This document shows positions 8,442-17,585 of a stretch of DNA of 64,000 nt, one piece after another (position 1 is the stretch's first letter; the number at the start of each line of letters is the position of its first letter). The position numbers and the translations under genes were made by a program. The stretch covers positions 1 through 64,000 of the forward strand of contig DATGMF010000051.1 of the NCBI GenBank assembly GCA_035293765.1, read 5' to 3'. Source of the DNA: DASRHT01 sp035293765 (GTDB taxonomy: Bacteria; Chloroflexota; Ktedonobacteria; Ktedonobacterales; Ktedonobacteraceae). The notes below the pieces were generated by a model that searched no databases, had not been told where the DNA came from, and saw nothing but the letters and a program-made list of their open reading frames with translations.

Positions 8442-9727
8442 TAACGAGCTTTCTTTCCCTGCACCCACGTCTGCATGATTACCTCGGACGAGGCTCCGAA
8501 AAAGAACACATCTAGCAAGTCATTCTCGTTCCAACCGGCCATAGCTGGATGTTCCAGATCGATAGCCACAAAATCGGCCAGCATGCCGGGAGCAATCACG
8601 CCCGTTTCTACCCCTAAAGCTGCCGCGCCACGGTGAGTTCCATAATCGAGCAAAAGCGGTCCGGGCGACGAGAGCTCGTCAGCGACAAGCACACGGCGGC
8701 GCTGGTAACGCATGCGCGCGGAATACTCGGCCCAGCGCAGCTCTTCAATGGGATCGAGGCGTGTATTGCTATCGGAGCCGATAGTGAGAGGAATGTGCGC
8801 CGCGACCAGATCGGCGTAGGGAGCGATACCGTCACCCAGATCGCCCTCGGTGGTTGGGCAGACACAGACGGTACAGCCATAGCGGGCCAGCAGCGCTACT
8901 TCTGCCGGACTGGCATGGGTGGCATGAACGATGGTGGTTAACGGGCCTAACGCCCCGAAGCGTTCCAGTAGCTCTATCGGAGTGCAGCCATAGGCCGCCT
9001 GGCACTGCTCAATCTCCGCTACCTGCTCATCGGCATGCACATGTAAAGGCAGATGATGGCTCTGGCAGTAAGCAACAATGGCAGAGAACCACGCTTCCGG
9101 TACCGCACGCACCGAATGGGGCGCGATACCGACAGGTATGTTTGCCAGGCGCAAAGCATCGACACGCGCAAGAAAGGCTTCAACGGAAGTATCGCAGAAG
9201 CGTCGCTGCCCCTCCTCTGGCGGTTGGCTAAAGCCGCTCTGGGCGTAGGCCGTCATTAGCAGCACAACGCGAATGCCAGCGTCACGCCCCGCGTATACCA
9301 CAGCCTCAGCCATAGCATTGGGATTGGCGTACGGCTGTCCGTCCGCCTGGTGATGGAGATAGTGAAACTCCCCCACGGTAGTATAGCCGACCGCAGCCAT
9401 CTCACGATAGGCATATAAAGCTACATTATATAAACGATCAGGATCAAGCTGCTGGGCCGCATCATACATTGCGCGTCTCCAGGTCCAGAAAGTATCCTGG
9501 TTGGAGAGCGGACGATGGGTATGACCCCGTAGCGTACGCTGAAACACATGGCTATGCGTATTGACAAAACCAGGCAGGAGAGCCACGCCCGGCAGGGGTT
9601 CAGGCACGACTTTGCTCGCACCCAGTTTAGAGAGCGAGACGATACGTCCCTCGTTTGAGATCGAAACGACTATATTCGCCTGTAGCCCTTGAGGAGTATA
9701 GATATAATCTGGCGCAAGATGGATCAT
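8441..9727 (-). CDS. hutF: Formimidoylglutamate deiminase HutF
   Basis: This 428-residue amidohydrolase carries GFVNTHSHVFQRTLRG (metal His pair), the family-specific EFHYLHHQADG, HADEQ, and a late SDSN metal/base Asp. HutF converts N-formimino-L-glutamate to N-formyl-L-glutamate and ammonia in one branch of histidine degradation. The highly typical HYLHHQADGQPYANPNAM segment supports HutF over other deaminases such as TrzA/AtzA. AAAGGA precedes the ATG at 9727. No other hut gene is in the window, so the pathway is split over the genome. Confidence 0.92.
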   Translation of the reverse strand: MIHLAPDYIYTPQGLQANIVVSISNEGRIVSLSKLGASKVVPEPLPGVALLPGFVNTHSHVFQRTLRGHTHRPLSNQDTFWTWRRAMYDAAQQLDPDRLYNVALYAYREMAAVGYTTVGEFHYLHHQADGQPYANPNAMAEAVVYAGRDAGIRVVLLMTAYAQSGFSQPPEEGQRRFCDTSVEAFLARVDALRLANIPVGIAPHSVRAVPEAWFSAIVAYCQSHHLPLHVHADEQVAEIEQCQAAYGCTPIELLERFGALGPLTTIVHATHASPAEVALLARYGCTVCVCPTTEGDLGDGIAPYADLVAAHIPLTIGSDSNTRLDPIEELRWAEYSARMRYQRRRVLVADELSSPGPLLLDYGTHRGAAALGVETGVIAPGMLADFVAIDLEHPAMAGWNENDLLDVFFFGASSEVIMQTWVQGKKAR

Positions 9728-10171
9728 AGGCTATCCTTTGTATGGTTGGATGATGAGAGCATCACTCCGGCGCTATGCCATTAGTACTAGTCCAAATGGG
9801 TAGGCTGTTGCTATATATAGCACAAGGCATTATCATCAGGGTGAACAATTTACCTGGCAAAACGCTGCAATGTCGTCGTGTCCCTGAAAGGTGCTTCCAG
9901 GCCGTAGTCGTTGCTTGCTGTTCGGCAGTATAACATGAGAAATACCCGAGCACAAGTTCTAGTAGAATCACCAAAGTCTCTCAATCGCCCAAAGTACTTG
10001 CCAGAAAAGGTATAATAGAGGGAATAAACAGGTTGAGAAAGATAAAACTACCGTTGCATAGTTTGCATAATGTGATATGCTGGTATAACTCATCTACGGT
10101 AAAGTAGTAACATGCTCATTAAGTTAGTGCAGTGAGAGGAGAACCTCGTCAAGAGGCCAGGTAATAGATAC
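9728..10171. other. Intergenic region between divergent hutF and DUF4388 gene
   Basis: I see no gene in these 444 nt. The likely plus-strand promoter region is around 10054-10081, where TTGCAT and TATGCT are 16 nt apart. The flanking TTGCATA is partly duplicated (TTGCATAGTTTGCATAAT). This is only a moderate consensus match. Confidence 0.3.
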
Positions 10172-10813
10172 ATGTCACAGAGACGAGGAACAACAACAGA
10201 TCGACTGAGTAATGTTATTGAGGTTATCCAGCTCGGACGGAGAACCGGGTTTTTGACCGTCGAGCGGGGTGAAGGCCCAGGCCGAGAAGAAGGCGAGCTC
10301 ACATTTGTTCATGGGCAAATAACGTATGCCCGTGGCGGTCAGCTTGTCGGACAACGAGCCCTTGAGTGGTTGCATAGCTGGGGCGCATGTCGCTTCACGT
10401 TTGTCTCGTCTGTGCCTGGTAGGTCCACGCAGCCTCTCCATGAGACGCCGCGTACGCTATCAACACAGCCATTTAGGGATACTGGGGCATATCCGCGACA
10501 AACGTTCGATACGCCCCACCCTCCCACTCCACCATACGTTATTCAAGACCGGGAATGGAATGAGCCACCGCTCAACAGCTTTGGCGTTAGAACCTCCTCC
10601 CTCAGCTTTAGCAATCCGCGACGCACACGGCAGGATGATGAGGCATTGCGTTTACTGGATCAGGCCGGGCTCTCTCGCTTACATCGACATTTGTTTCTGT
10701 TAATCGACGGACGTCGAAATACGATAGAACTGGTCCGTCTGATAGCCCGTCCGCAAGAAGAAGTCCAGCGCTTGCTCTATGATCTAGAGCGTATAGGCAT
10801 TATTCAACAGTAA
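10172..10813 (+). CDS. DUF4388 (PATAN) domain protein
   Basis: At 213 residues this starts with a DUF4388/PATAN-like domain: LSNVIEVIQLGRRTGFLTV, then EEGELTFVHGQITYA. A low-complexity Pro/Thr/Arg linker (about 80-150) follows, and the C-terminal helical module contains LFLLIDGRRNTIELVRL. This domain is found in signalling and gliding/developmental regulators such as cyanobacterial PatA, but the molecular role is not settled. A paralogue with the same plan lies at 22724-23374. The next gene starts 27 nt later, so this protein probably works with the Cache membrane protein. Confidence 0.8.
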   Translation: MSQRRGTTTDRLSNVIEVIQLGRRTGFLTVERGEGPGREEGELTFVHGQITYARGGQLVGQRALEWLHSWGACRFTFVSSVPGRSTQPLHETPRTLSTQPFRDTGAYPRQTFDTPHPPTPPYVIQDREWNEPPLNSFGVRTSSLSFSNPRRTRQDDEALRLLDQAGLSRLHRHLFLLIDGRRNTIELVRLIARPQEEVQRLLYDLERIGIIQQ

Positions 10814-10840
10814 AGCATACACAAAAGGATGGTTAGCATC

Positions 10841-12361
10841 ATGTCTCTACAAGAGTTCGAGCCACGGCGTCGCCGACGCTTCTCTCTATCAGTACGCGTC
10901 TCTATCGGACTCGTGCTGGCAGCGATTATACCGCTCGGTATCACGCTACTTTTTAGTGAAATGCAGACGCGCCCGGCATTGACTAACCAGGCCAATACCG
11001 CGATGGAGAGCGATGCTAAAACGCGCGTTCAATTGATCGATACCTACATCCGAGAACGAACTCTGGATGCCCTCACCCTGAGCCAGGTGCAATCGGTGGC
11101 GATCTTTATGGCTGCCCCACCTGAGCTCAAGTCTCCCGTTTATCAGGACCTTGCCACTCACGCCCTGTTCGCGCTGGGCGCCGGTACGTTCCGCGATAAG
11201 AACTATACCTCGTGGCAGCTTTTCAATCCACAGGGACAGCCCTTGCTGTTCTACCCGCTTTCTAACCCACCCAAGCCACATGGGCAGTTTCTCGTCCCGC
11301 CGGACTACCTCAAGACGGTTAGCACAGGCAAAACAGTGATTTCATCGGTCTACTATACCCCGGGAACGAAGACGGCCTCTATCGATATTTACGCTCCCGT
11401 TGTTAACCCGCAACCTCGTCAGTATTTAGGCTTCATGCGGGCGACCCTTAACATCAACTACATCTGGAATATCGTTGACGGCGATAAAGGCGCTAATGGA
11501 GATGGCAGCTATGCCTTCATCCTCGATGAGAACGGCGTACGCATAGCTGATACCGATCCCGCCCGGCGCTTTACCAGCGTCGCTCCCATCCCCGGCGATG
11601 TGCAGTTGCGCATCAGTCAGGAGCTCCGCTACGGTACCATTGATCCGGTTCACACGCTCAGCGATAGCACATTTGCCAGTACCTTGCATGATACCACTCC
11701 CACGACTACGTTCCAGGCACAGCCCGCCGGACAAACCGAACAATATCAAGTAGTGCAGCAGGCAACCACAACCGTTCCCTGGAAATACTACGTGCTTAGC
11801 CCGGTGAACACTGTTACCGCCGTCGCCAACCGGCAGCTCCTCCTTACGGGTATCGTCGCTCTAACTATGGCTATCCTGGCGGCCTTCGTCGGTCTGATCT
11901 TCGGACGCCGCATCACGCAGCCAATCCTCAACTCGGTCGAATACCTGCGCAACAATAGCCGGGCGATGACCGCCCTGGCAACGAGCCAGCAGGATGCGGC
12001 CTCGGAGCAGATGTGGGTGGTAGACTCGTCACAGGTAGGTCTGCAATCCGTGCAATACTATGCCAACGCCACAAAGGTCGCGGCGACCCAGTTGATCAAA
12101 ACCGGAACGGAGTTGGCGCAGCAGTGGGGACATATCGACGCTCACACCGCCAGGCTGGCCCTGGAACGCATCGTCACCGCAGCTCAATACATTGAAAACG
12201 CCACCCAGTACCAGAGCGTTAGCAATCAGAAGCTTGCCACGGCGCTCAAAGTGGCAACGCAAGTGACGGAACAGCTCGTCTCCGGTACAACTTCGGCAAC
12301 CGACGCAGCTACCCAGCTAGAGCAGGTGGTTTCACAGCTCCGCTCGGTGGTTGGCAAATAA
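10841..12361 (+). CDS. Membrane Cache-domain protein without a recognised output domain
   Basis: The protein has about 506 residues. TM helix 1 (about 16-38) is followed by a roughly 290-residue extracytoplasmic region that looks like a double Cache sensor (DNGVRIADTDP-type segment near 230, GYMRATLNINYIW-type core near 200). TM helix 2 is at about 333-355 and is followed by RRITQPIL, the start of a HAMP-like linker. The remaining 150 residues are Ala/Gln/Thr-rich helix with no methyl-accepting, kinase or cyclase motif. It likely senses a small ligand and signals through a partner. I prefer ATG 10841 to 10829 because AAAGGA overlaps the latter. It is in an operon with the DUF4388 gene. Confidence 0.75.
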   Translation: MSLQEFEPRRRRRFSLSVRVSIGLVLAAIIPLGITLLFSEMQTRPALTNQANTAMESDAKTRVQLIDTYIRERTLDALTLSQVQSVAIFMAAPPELKSPVYQDLATHALFALGAGTFRDKNYTSWQLFNPQGQPLLFYPLSNPPKPHGQFLVPPDYLKTVSTGKTVISSVYYTPGTKTASIDIYAPVVNPQPRQYLGFMRATLNINYIWNIVDGDKGANGDGSYAFILDENGVRIADTDPARRFTSVAPIPGDVQLRISQELRYGTIDPVHTLSDSTFASTLHDTTPTTTFQAQPAGQTEQYQVVQQATTTVPWKYYVLSPVNTVTAVANRQLLLTGIVALTMAILAAFVGLIFGRRITQPILNSVEYLRNNSRAMTALATSQQDAASEQMWVVDSSQVGLQSVQYYANATKVAATQLIKTGTELAQQWGHIDAHTARLALERIVTAAQYIENATQYQSVSNQKLATALKVATQVTEQLVSGTTSATDAATQLEQVVSQLRSVVGK

Positions 12362-12371
12362 TCCGCACGCA

Positions 12372-12910
12372 TCAGCGAGATAACGCGTCCAGCCGCACAG
12401 GCTGGCTCCGCTGCGCCGAAAGATTCGCCGCCTCCATGAGCATACTCAGGTCTACCGCGATCTGCGTGTTCTCCTGGGGGCGCGTTCCTTGCTGAATATG
12501 ATCAACCCATTGCTGCAACGCTGTGGGCTGATCAGGCGGAACCGCCGTCCAGACGTTCCATCCACCAGCAGGCCTGTTGATATGCGCGCCGCGGATCCGT
12601 ATCTTGTCATCAGGCATTCCATAGAGCAAACTACCTTCGGTGCCATGCGCTTCAATAGTAATCGGCACCAGGAGGTATAAGGCTGCGACTCACGAACACG
12701 CTCTACGTGCTCTGGCTGAGAGCCGCCATGCACAAAGATTACGGCAGGAGGAGATACATGAAGATGCGCGTCAAGTGGATAATATACATCCAGCATTAAA
12801 TCTTCGCCATCAACAGTTTTATATACGATATCCTTGCGCACGGTAACCTCTTCCATACGAGGAAGCTGATACACGATCCGCATCTGTTCTATTTGCTTGC
12901 TATCTCGCAT
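12372..12910 (-). pseudogene. Chimeric remnant: alpha/beta-hydrolase head joined to Gfo/Idh/MocA tail
   Basis: Read on the minus strand, 12910 to about 12665 encodes the start of a BD-FAE/esterase-like hydrolase (DIVYKTVDGEDLMLDVYYP, AVIFVHGG, then YTSWCRLL). Before the catalytic Ser the match ends. In another frame, 12668 to 12372 encodes a different protein tail, PITIEAHGTEGSLLYG through QQWVDHIQQGTRP and a typical C-terminus of a Gfo/Idh/MocA oxidoreductase. Neither part could be functional alone. The simplest reading is a deletion that fused two formerly neighbouring genes out of frame, near 12650-12670. Confidence 0.7.
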
Positions 12911-13087
12911 ATGCTTTACCTTCCTGTTTAATGATAGACAGTATCAACAAGCCAAATATAACAGGCATGATATTGAAAAACATCGGTCTTTTAGGCGATG
13001 CGTAGGGCTTGACAACAGTGGTATGATAGGCGCAATCTTCACCATTACGCTACAAAAGCTACCTCATTGATCATAAAAGGGATGTAT

Positions 13088-13678
13088 ATGCACGAAATCG
13101 GTCGCATCAAGCAGGTCCAGATCCAGCGGTCGCCGCTCAAAATCGGCCAGAAGCCCCATCTTTATTACGATCCTTCGCCGCTGCTAATCGTGAACTCTTT
13201 GCTGCTTTCGACCAGAGGAGTTATTGGGGTAACGGCGCAAGGAGAAGAGATCATTGATGTTCACCATATCGATCATCCTTCGTCACGCAACCACGCCGTC
13301 AATACTGTATCTATGGGCTTTACCAGTCATTATCAGAGTATGCGCGCATATTTTGGTCCGCACCTGCCGGATGGATGCGCAGGAGAAAATATTCTGGTGG
13401 AGACAGCGGACGAACAGAAGCTAGCTCGTCTGGAGCACGGGATCGCGATCCAATCGGCAAAGACTGGACTGATAATGCGCCTGACCGGTATTATGGTGGC
13501 TGCGCCATGCGCGGAATTTAGCCAGTTCGCTGCCTGCGATATCATGCCTCTGGCAGGAGAACGGCTGAAGGAAGCCCTGCAATTTCTGGATCAGGGAAAG
13601 CGCGGCTTCTATATGACCCTGGCACCCCAACAAGAGCCAGTTGCGATACAAGCAGGAGACATGGTTTTCGCGCTCTAA
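13088..13678 (+). CDS. MOSC-domain-like protein
   Basis: This protein of about 196 residues resembles the MOSC fold (molybdenum-cofactor sulfurase C-terminal domain, YiiM-like). Evidence is CAGENILVE followed by IMRLTGIMVAAPCAEFSQF, with the conserved Cys and the expected spacing, and a closing GD-containing beta strand. MOSC proteins bind a sulfur carried on Cys and deliver it to, or use it with, molybdenum enzymes. The start is ATG 13088 because AAAAGGG lies 6 nt upstream; an earlier ATG (13082) and TTG (13067) are less likely. A CTAGCC/GGCTAG hairpin (13705-13736) follows before the convergent gene. Confidence 0.7.
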   Translation: MHEIGRIKQVQIQRSPLKIGQKPHLYYDPSPLLIVNSLLLSTRGVIGVTAQGEEIIDVHHIDHPSSRNHAVNTVSMGFTSHYQSMRAYFGPHLPDGCAGENILVETADEQKLARLEHGIAIQSAKTGLIMRLTGIMVAAPCAEFSQFAACDIMPLAGERLKEALQFLDQGKRGFYMTLAPQQEPVAIQAGDMVFAL

Positions 13679-13704
13679 TCGAAACGGCAAGCCGGTAAAG
13701 CTTG

Positions 13705-13736
13705 CTAGCCCGTCAGGGAAGTCGCTGGCAGGCTAG
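13705..13736. terminator. Hairpin between convergent genes
   Basis: CTAGCC (13705-13710) and GGCTAG (13731-13736) form a stem between the MOSC gene and the ALDH gene. There is no T-run, so termination is only likely by position. Confidence 0.35.
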
Positions 13737-13744
13737 AGGGCCTC

Positions 13745-16189
13745 TTATTCTCCATAAGGAATCCAGATATTCTTCACCTGCGTGGCTTCGCGTAAAAACT
13801 CTTCGCCTTCGCCCTGCACAATATCAAGCCAGTTACGAGCATAGCCGTAATTGACCCAGGTGCGCTTCATATTGCCTGCGGAGGCCAGTTCAACCATTTT
13901 GGAACCCTCGGCAGTGCCGAAGTACCACATAGCGTCCACATCGTCATGCTCGGCGAGTACCTTGCTGAGGGCGTCGCGATCTCCAGTGACGATATTGACA
14001 ACTCCAGGCGGCAGGTCGGAGGTCTCGAAGACCTGATAGCAATCGGTGGCGCTGAGAGGCGACGATGGCGCTGGAATGACCACAACCGTATTCCCCATCG
14101 CAATCGCAGGAGCGACCAGCGAGATAAATCCCAACAAGGGATATTCATCGGGGCAGGTCAGAGCCATGACCCCGATAGCTTCGCGCATGGCAAGCGCGAC
14201 CCCGCGCAAGGGTGGCTGATGTACCGTCCCCTCAAATTTGTCGGCCCAGGCGGCATAGCTAAACAGACGTGAGAGCGTTGCCTGCATTTCCCTGCTCGCA
14301 TCGTCATGGGAACGTCCCGTCTGCAACGCGATTCTGCGGACGAACTCCTCTTCGCGTACCGCCAGATTTTCGGCGATATAGTAGAGGATCTGCGCCCGGT
14401 TATGCGCTGTGGCAGCAGACCAGCTCCGAGCGGCGTGCGCGGCTTCAACGGCGTTACGAATATCTTTACGATTGCCCTCGCCAACTTCGCCGATCACGCG
14501 ACCGCCAGGGGTCAAGACGCTGCGGCTATAGCCGGAATCGGGCCGCACCTGCTTGCCGCCGATGAACAGCTTGGGCGTGCGATCAATCGGGGGATACGCC
14601 GTGCCATACCCATTAGCCGATGGCGCAATATTTACCGCCTCCTCCGGCTCTAACTGCGCAGCTTCCTCCTGCCCATGCTCGCCAGGTTTCGTACCATTCA
14701 TAGAGATTTTTCGTTCGACAGACTTCCAGGCAGAACGTACATACTCATATAAGCCTTCTTTGCCGCCCTCGCGTCCAAAACCACTTTCGCGGTAGCCACC
14801 AAAACCGCTGGCCGCATCAAACAGGTTGGTGCAGTTGATCCAGACGCTGCCAGCCTTCAGTTTGGGAGCGATATCCAGCGCGAGGTTGATATTATCGCTC
14901 CACACGCTGGCAGCCAGGCCGTAACACGTATTGTTTGCCAGTTCCACCGCTTCGGCTGGCGTGCGGAAGGTCATGGCGACAAGTACCGGCCCGAAAATCT
15001 CTACCTGCGCGATAGTCGTGGCAGGCGAGACGTTGGTAAAGAGCGTTGGCGGGAAGAAATAGCCTTCCGCAGGACAGGCCCAGGAGGGCTGCCACATCTG
15101 TGCCCCCTCTTCAACGCCCATAGCTACTAAACGCTGAATCTCTTTGAGCTGCGCCGGTGAAACAATCGCGCCGATATCCACGGCCTTATCTAGCGGATCG
15201 CCAACGCGTAGACGTTCCATACGCACACGCAACTTCGCAATCAGCCGCTCAGCAATATCTTCCTGCACCAGCAAGCGCGAGCCCGCACAACAGACTTGCC
15301 CTTGATTAAACCAGATAGCATCCACAACGCCTTCCACAACGCTATCCAGGTCGGCATCGTCAAAAACGATAAAGGGCGACTTGCCACCCAACTCCAACGA
15401 GAGCTTCTTGCCTGAACCAGCCGTGGCGCGCCTGATCGCGCGTCCAACCTCGGTCGAACCAGTAAAGGCAATCTTGTTGACAGCAGGATGCTGCACCAGC
15501 GCCTCTCCCACCTGCGAAGCTTCCCCGGTCACAATATTGACCACCCCGGGCGGTAAACCAATCTCCTGCACAATCTCGGCAAATTTGAGGGCAGTAAGAG
15601 GCGTATAACGCGCCGGTTTTAGCACGACGGTATTGCCCATCGCGAGCGCAGGAGCAATTTTCCAGGCGAGCATTAGCAGAGGGAAGTTCCAGGGGATGAT
15701 CTGCCCAACAACGCCGAGAGGCTGATAGCCTGGAAGCTCCGAAGCCATCAATTGCGCCCAGCCTGCATGATAGTAGAAGTGTCGCGCGACCAGTGGAATA
15801 TCAATATCGCGCGTTTCACGGATGGTTTTCCCATTATCCAATGACTCCAATACTGCCAGCATGCGCGAGTGCTTCTGGATCTGGCGCGCAATGGCATAGA
15901 GATAGCGCGCGCGTAGATGGCCCGGCGTTCTTCCCCACGTCTCGAAGGCTGTACGAGCAGCGGCAACGGCGGCAGCAACATCGGCGCTACCGGCAGCGGC
16001 AACCCGCGCCAGTGGCTGCCCGTTAGCCGGATTGATCGTATCGAGATATTGACCACTGGCAGGCTTTACCCATTGATTATTGATAAACAGCTCAAACGGC
16101 TGATGCTGCTTTAGCCATTCTTGAGCAAGAGATGCGGCCTCCGGTGCTGGTCCATATTGCATAGTCTCAAAAATTTCCTTTACATTCAC
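13745..16189 (-). CDS. Double-domain aldehyde dehydrogenase (ALDH16-like)
   Basis: About 814 residues. Residues 1-490 form a complete ALDH: the NAD-binding segment VVGQIIPWNFPLL, catalytic Glu in LSLELGGKSP, and catalytic Cys in GQVCCAGSR. After an acidic linker, a second ALDH-like domain (about 530-814) keeps the fold (GVMALTCPDEYPLLGF, GVVNIVTGD) but lacks both catalytic Glu and Cys. This is the plan of the ALDH16 family. I chose GTG 16189: AGGAGG lies 6 nt upstream and itself encodes in-frame residues of a longer ATG version (16222). deoC lies immediately upstream in the same operon, so the substrate may be acetaldehyde or another deoxysugar-derived aldehyde (inference). Confidence 0.9.
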   Translation of the reverse strand: MNVKEIFETMQYGPAPEAASLAQEWLKQHQPFELFINNQWVKPASGQYLDTINPANGQPLARVAAAGSADVAAAVAAARTAFETWGRTPGHLRARYLYAIARQIQKHSRMLAVLESLDNGKTIRETRDIDIPLVARHFYYHAGWAQLMASELPGYQPLGVVGQIIPWNFPLLMLAWKIAPALAMGNTVVLKPARYTPLTALKFAEIVQEIGLPPGVVNIVTGEASQVGEALVQHPAVNKIAFTGSTEVGRAIRRATAGSGKKLSLELGGKSPFIVFDDADLDSVVEGVVDAIWFNQGQVCCAGSRLLVQEDIAERLIAKLRVRMERLRVGDPLDKAVDIGAIVSPAQLKEIQRLVAMGVEEGAQMWQPSWACPAEGYFFPPTLFTNVSPATTIAQVEIFGPVLVAMTFRTPAEAVELANNTCYGLAASVWSDNINLALDIAPKLKAGSVWINCTNLFDAASGFGGYRESGFGREGGKEGLYEYVRSAWKSVERKISMNGTKPGEHGQEEAAQLEPEEAVNIAPSANGYGTAYPPIDRTPKLFIGGKQVRPDSGYSRSVLTPGGRVIGEVGEGNRKDIRNAVEAAHAARSWSAATAHNRAQILYYIAENLAVREEEFVRRIALQTGRSHDDASREMQATLSRLFSYAAWADKFEGTVHQPPLRGVALAMREAIGVMALTCPDEYPLLGFISLVAPAIAMGNTVVVIPAPSSPLSATDCYQVFETSDLPPGVVNIVTGDRDALSKVLAEHDDVDAMWYFGTAEGSKMVELASAGNMKRTWVNYGYARNWLDIVQGEGEEFLREATQVKNIWIPYGE

Positions 16190-16215
16190 CGTTGACCTCC
16201 TCTGGTACATTGCAT

Positions 16216-16302
16216 TTGACATTTGCGAGTATAACGTCTATACTCCCTTCAAGGAAGTAGCGGGAGCCTGTGGCTATCTCGACCCGCTTGAGGGTACTGA
16301 AA
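16216..16302 (-). repeat. Dispersed 87-nt element, copy A
   Basis: One of three copies in this window (others at 22200-22285 minus and 38782-38868 plus). Read on the minus strand it begins TTTCAGTACCCTCAAGCGGG one base after the deoC stop codon, contains CTTCCTTGAAGG, GTATAGACGTTATAC, and ends in GTCAA just upstream of ALDH16. The first 25 positions differ from the other copies at only three sites. CCTCAAG and CCTTGAAGG form an inverted pair, and GAGTATA/TATACTC a palindrome. Confidence 0.75.
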
Positions 16303-17295
16303 TTAAACCAGCGGATTGTGATGCGCAGCCGCGTAGCGACCGGTGACGTAGTACGAGAGCTGGCGCTCAATATCAGACAGCAGGCCGCTAGCTCCAATGC
16401 GGAAAAGCGCATTGGTCAGCCACTCGTTGCCAAGCTCCTCTTTCATCAAGATCAGCCAGTCCAGCGACGCCTTTGCGCTGCGAATACCGCCGGCAGGCTT
16501 GAATCCCACTTTGTAGCCCGTTTGCTCATAATAATCGCGAATAGCGCGCGTCATCACAATCCCCACCGGCAGCGTGGCGTTGACTGCTTCCTTGCCGGTC
16601 GAGGTTTTGATAAAGTCGGCGCCCGCCATCATGCAGACAAGGCTCGCCATGCCCACATTGCGCAAGGTCGCCAGTTCATGAGTCGCGAGGATGGTCTTCA
16701 TATGCGCATCGCCACAGGCCGCACGGAACGCCTGCACTTCAGCATAGAGCTCCTGCCAGTTGCCGGTCAGGACGTGGGCGCGCGAGATCACGATATCAAT
16801 CTCGCGTGCCCCCGCCTTGACGGATGCCTCGATCTCCTGCAACTTCTGCTCGAAGGGATTCTGGCCCGCCGGAAAACCGGTCGAGACTGCGGCAACAGGA
16901 ATATCTGCGCCTCGCAACGCCTCAACTGCGACCGGGACCAGATTGTGGTAAACACAGACCGCGCCGACCCGCAACTGCTCCATTCCCAACTCATCCAGCA
17001 GTTCCTGGCGCACAGGCCAGCGCGCTTTAGCACAGAGACGCAAGACATTTCCCGGCGTATCGTCTCCAGCAAGCGTGGTCAGATCAAGACAGGTGATGGC
17101 GCGCAATAGCCATGCAGCCTGCCACTCCTTCTTGACCGTACGGCGCGTCGTCAACGTGGCGGCCCGGCGTTCCACCGCGCTGCGATTGATACGCACGCCG
17201 CTCACCCAATCCATGTCCAGGACAATGCCAGGATTGCGCTGAGATACGGGAGCCGCTGACTCCACATGTTCAGGCTGTCGTTTCGTCGTGGTCAT
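16303..17295 (-). CDS. deoC: Deoxyribose-phosphate aldolase
   Basis: This 330-residue class I aldolase splits 2-deoxyribose-5-phosphate into glyceraldehyde-3-phosphate and acetaldehyde. The Schiff-base Lys lies in GADFIKTSTGK and the second active-site Lys in VGFKPAGGIR. The N-terminal 60-70 residues extend beyond the short E. coli form, as in eukaryote-like and several bacterial DeoC proteins. It lies upstream of the ALDH16-like gene on the same strand, with a gap filled by a dispersed element. A joint role in deoxynucleoside or deoxyribose breakdown, with ALDH oxidising the aldehyde, is plausible. Confidence 0.95.
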   Translation of the reverse strand: MTTTKRQPEHVESAAPVSQRNPGIVLDMDWVSGVRINRSAVERRAATLTTRRTVKKEWQAAWLLRAITCLDLTTLAGDDTPGNVLRLCAKARWPVRQELLDELGMEQLRVGAVCVYHNLVPVAVEALRGADIPVAAVSTGFPAGQNPFEQKLQEIEASVKAGAREIDIVISRAHVLTGNWQELYAEVQAFRAACGDAHMKTILATHELATLRNVGMASLVCMMAGADFIKTSTGKEAVNATLPVGIVMTRAIRDYYEQTGYKVGFKPAGGIRSAKASLDWLILMKEELGNEWLTNALFRIGASGLLSDIERQLSYYVTGRYAAAHHNPLV

Positions 17296-17500
17296 ATGCC
17301 TTTTCCTCTGGAAAGAATAGAATACCCCTTATGCTTCAAAAAGAGTCTTTTGCTGTTGCAGTAGCGATATAACACGATTTGTCAGGTCTTGATGCACGAT
17401 GAGACTCCCCTTTGTTGCAACTTGGTTCACTAATAGAGTGCTATCCACTACAACCATTTTATCACGCCATTCCATTGAAATGCCGTTGCGAATGCCGCTC

Positions 17501-17565
17501 AGTCGTGGCTAATCCAGGAGCCTGTGCCAACGCTTCGCAGCCGGACTTCTGGATTAGTCGCGACT
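17501..17565 (+). repeat. Long imperfect hairpin
   Basis: Arms of 17 nt at 17501-17517 and 17549-17565 pair fully on the plus strand with two G-U wobbles; the minus strand would have two A-C mismatches. The 31-nt loop contains CCAACGCTTCGCAGCC. The hairpin lies between the deoC start and the rnhA stop, both on the minus strand, so a plus-strand RNA is the better reading. Confidence 0.5.
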
Positions 17566-17585
17566 GAAAGGCTCGAAACAGGCGG

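Noticed and set aside
16216..16302. Known riboswitch (T-box, c-di-GMP, THF types)
   Set aside because: None of the conserved core sequences of those classes are present in the three copies.
16270..17109. 279-codon open frame opposite deoC
   Set aside because: deoC has intact catalytic motifs on the other strand; the antisense frame has no family signal or ribosome-binding site.
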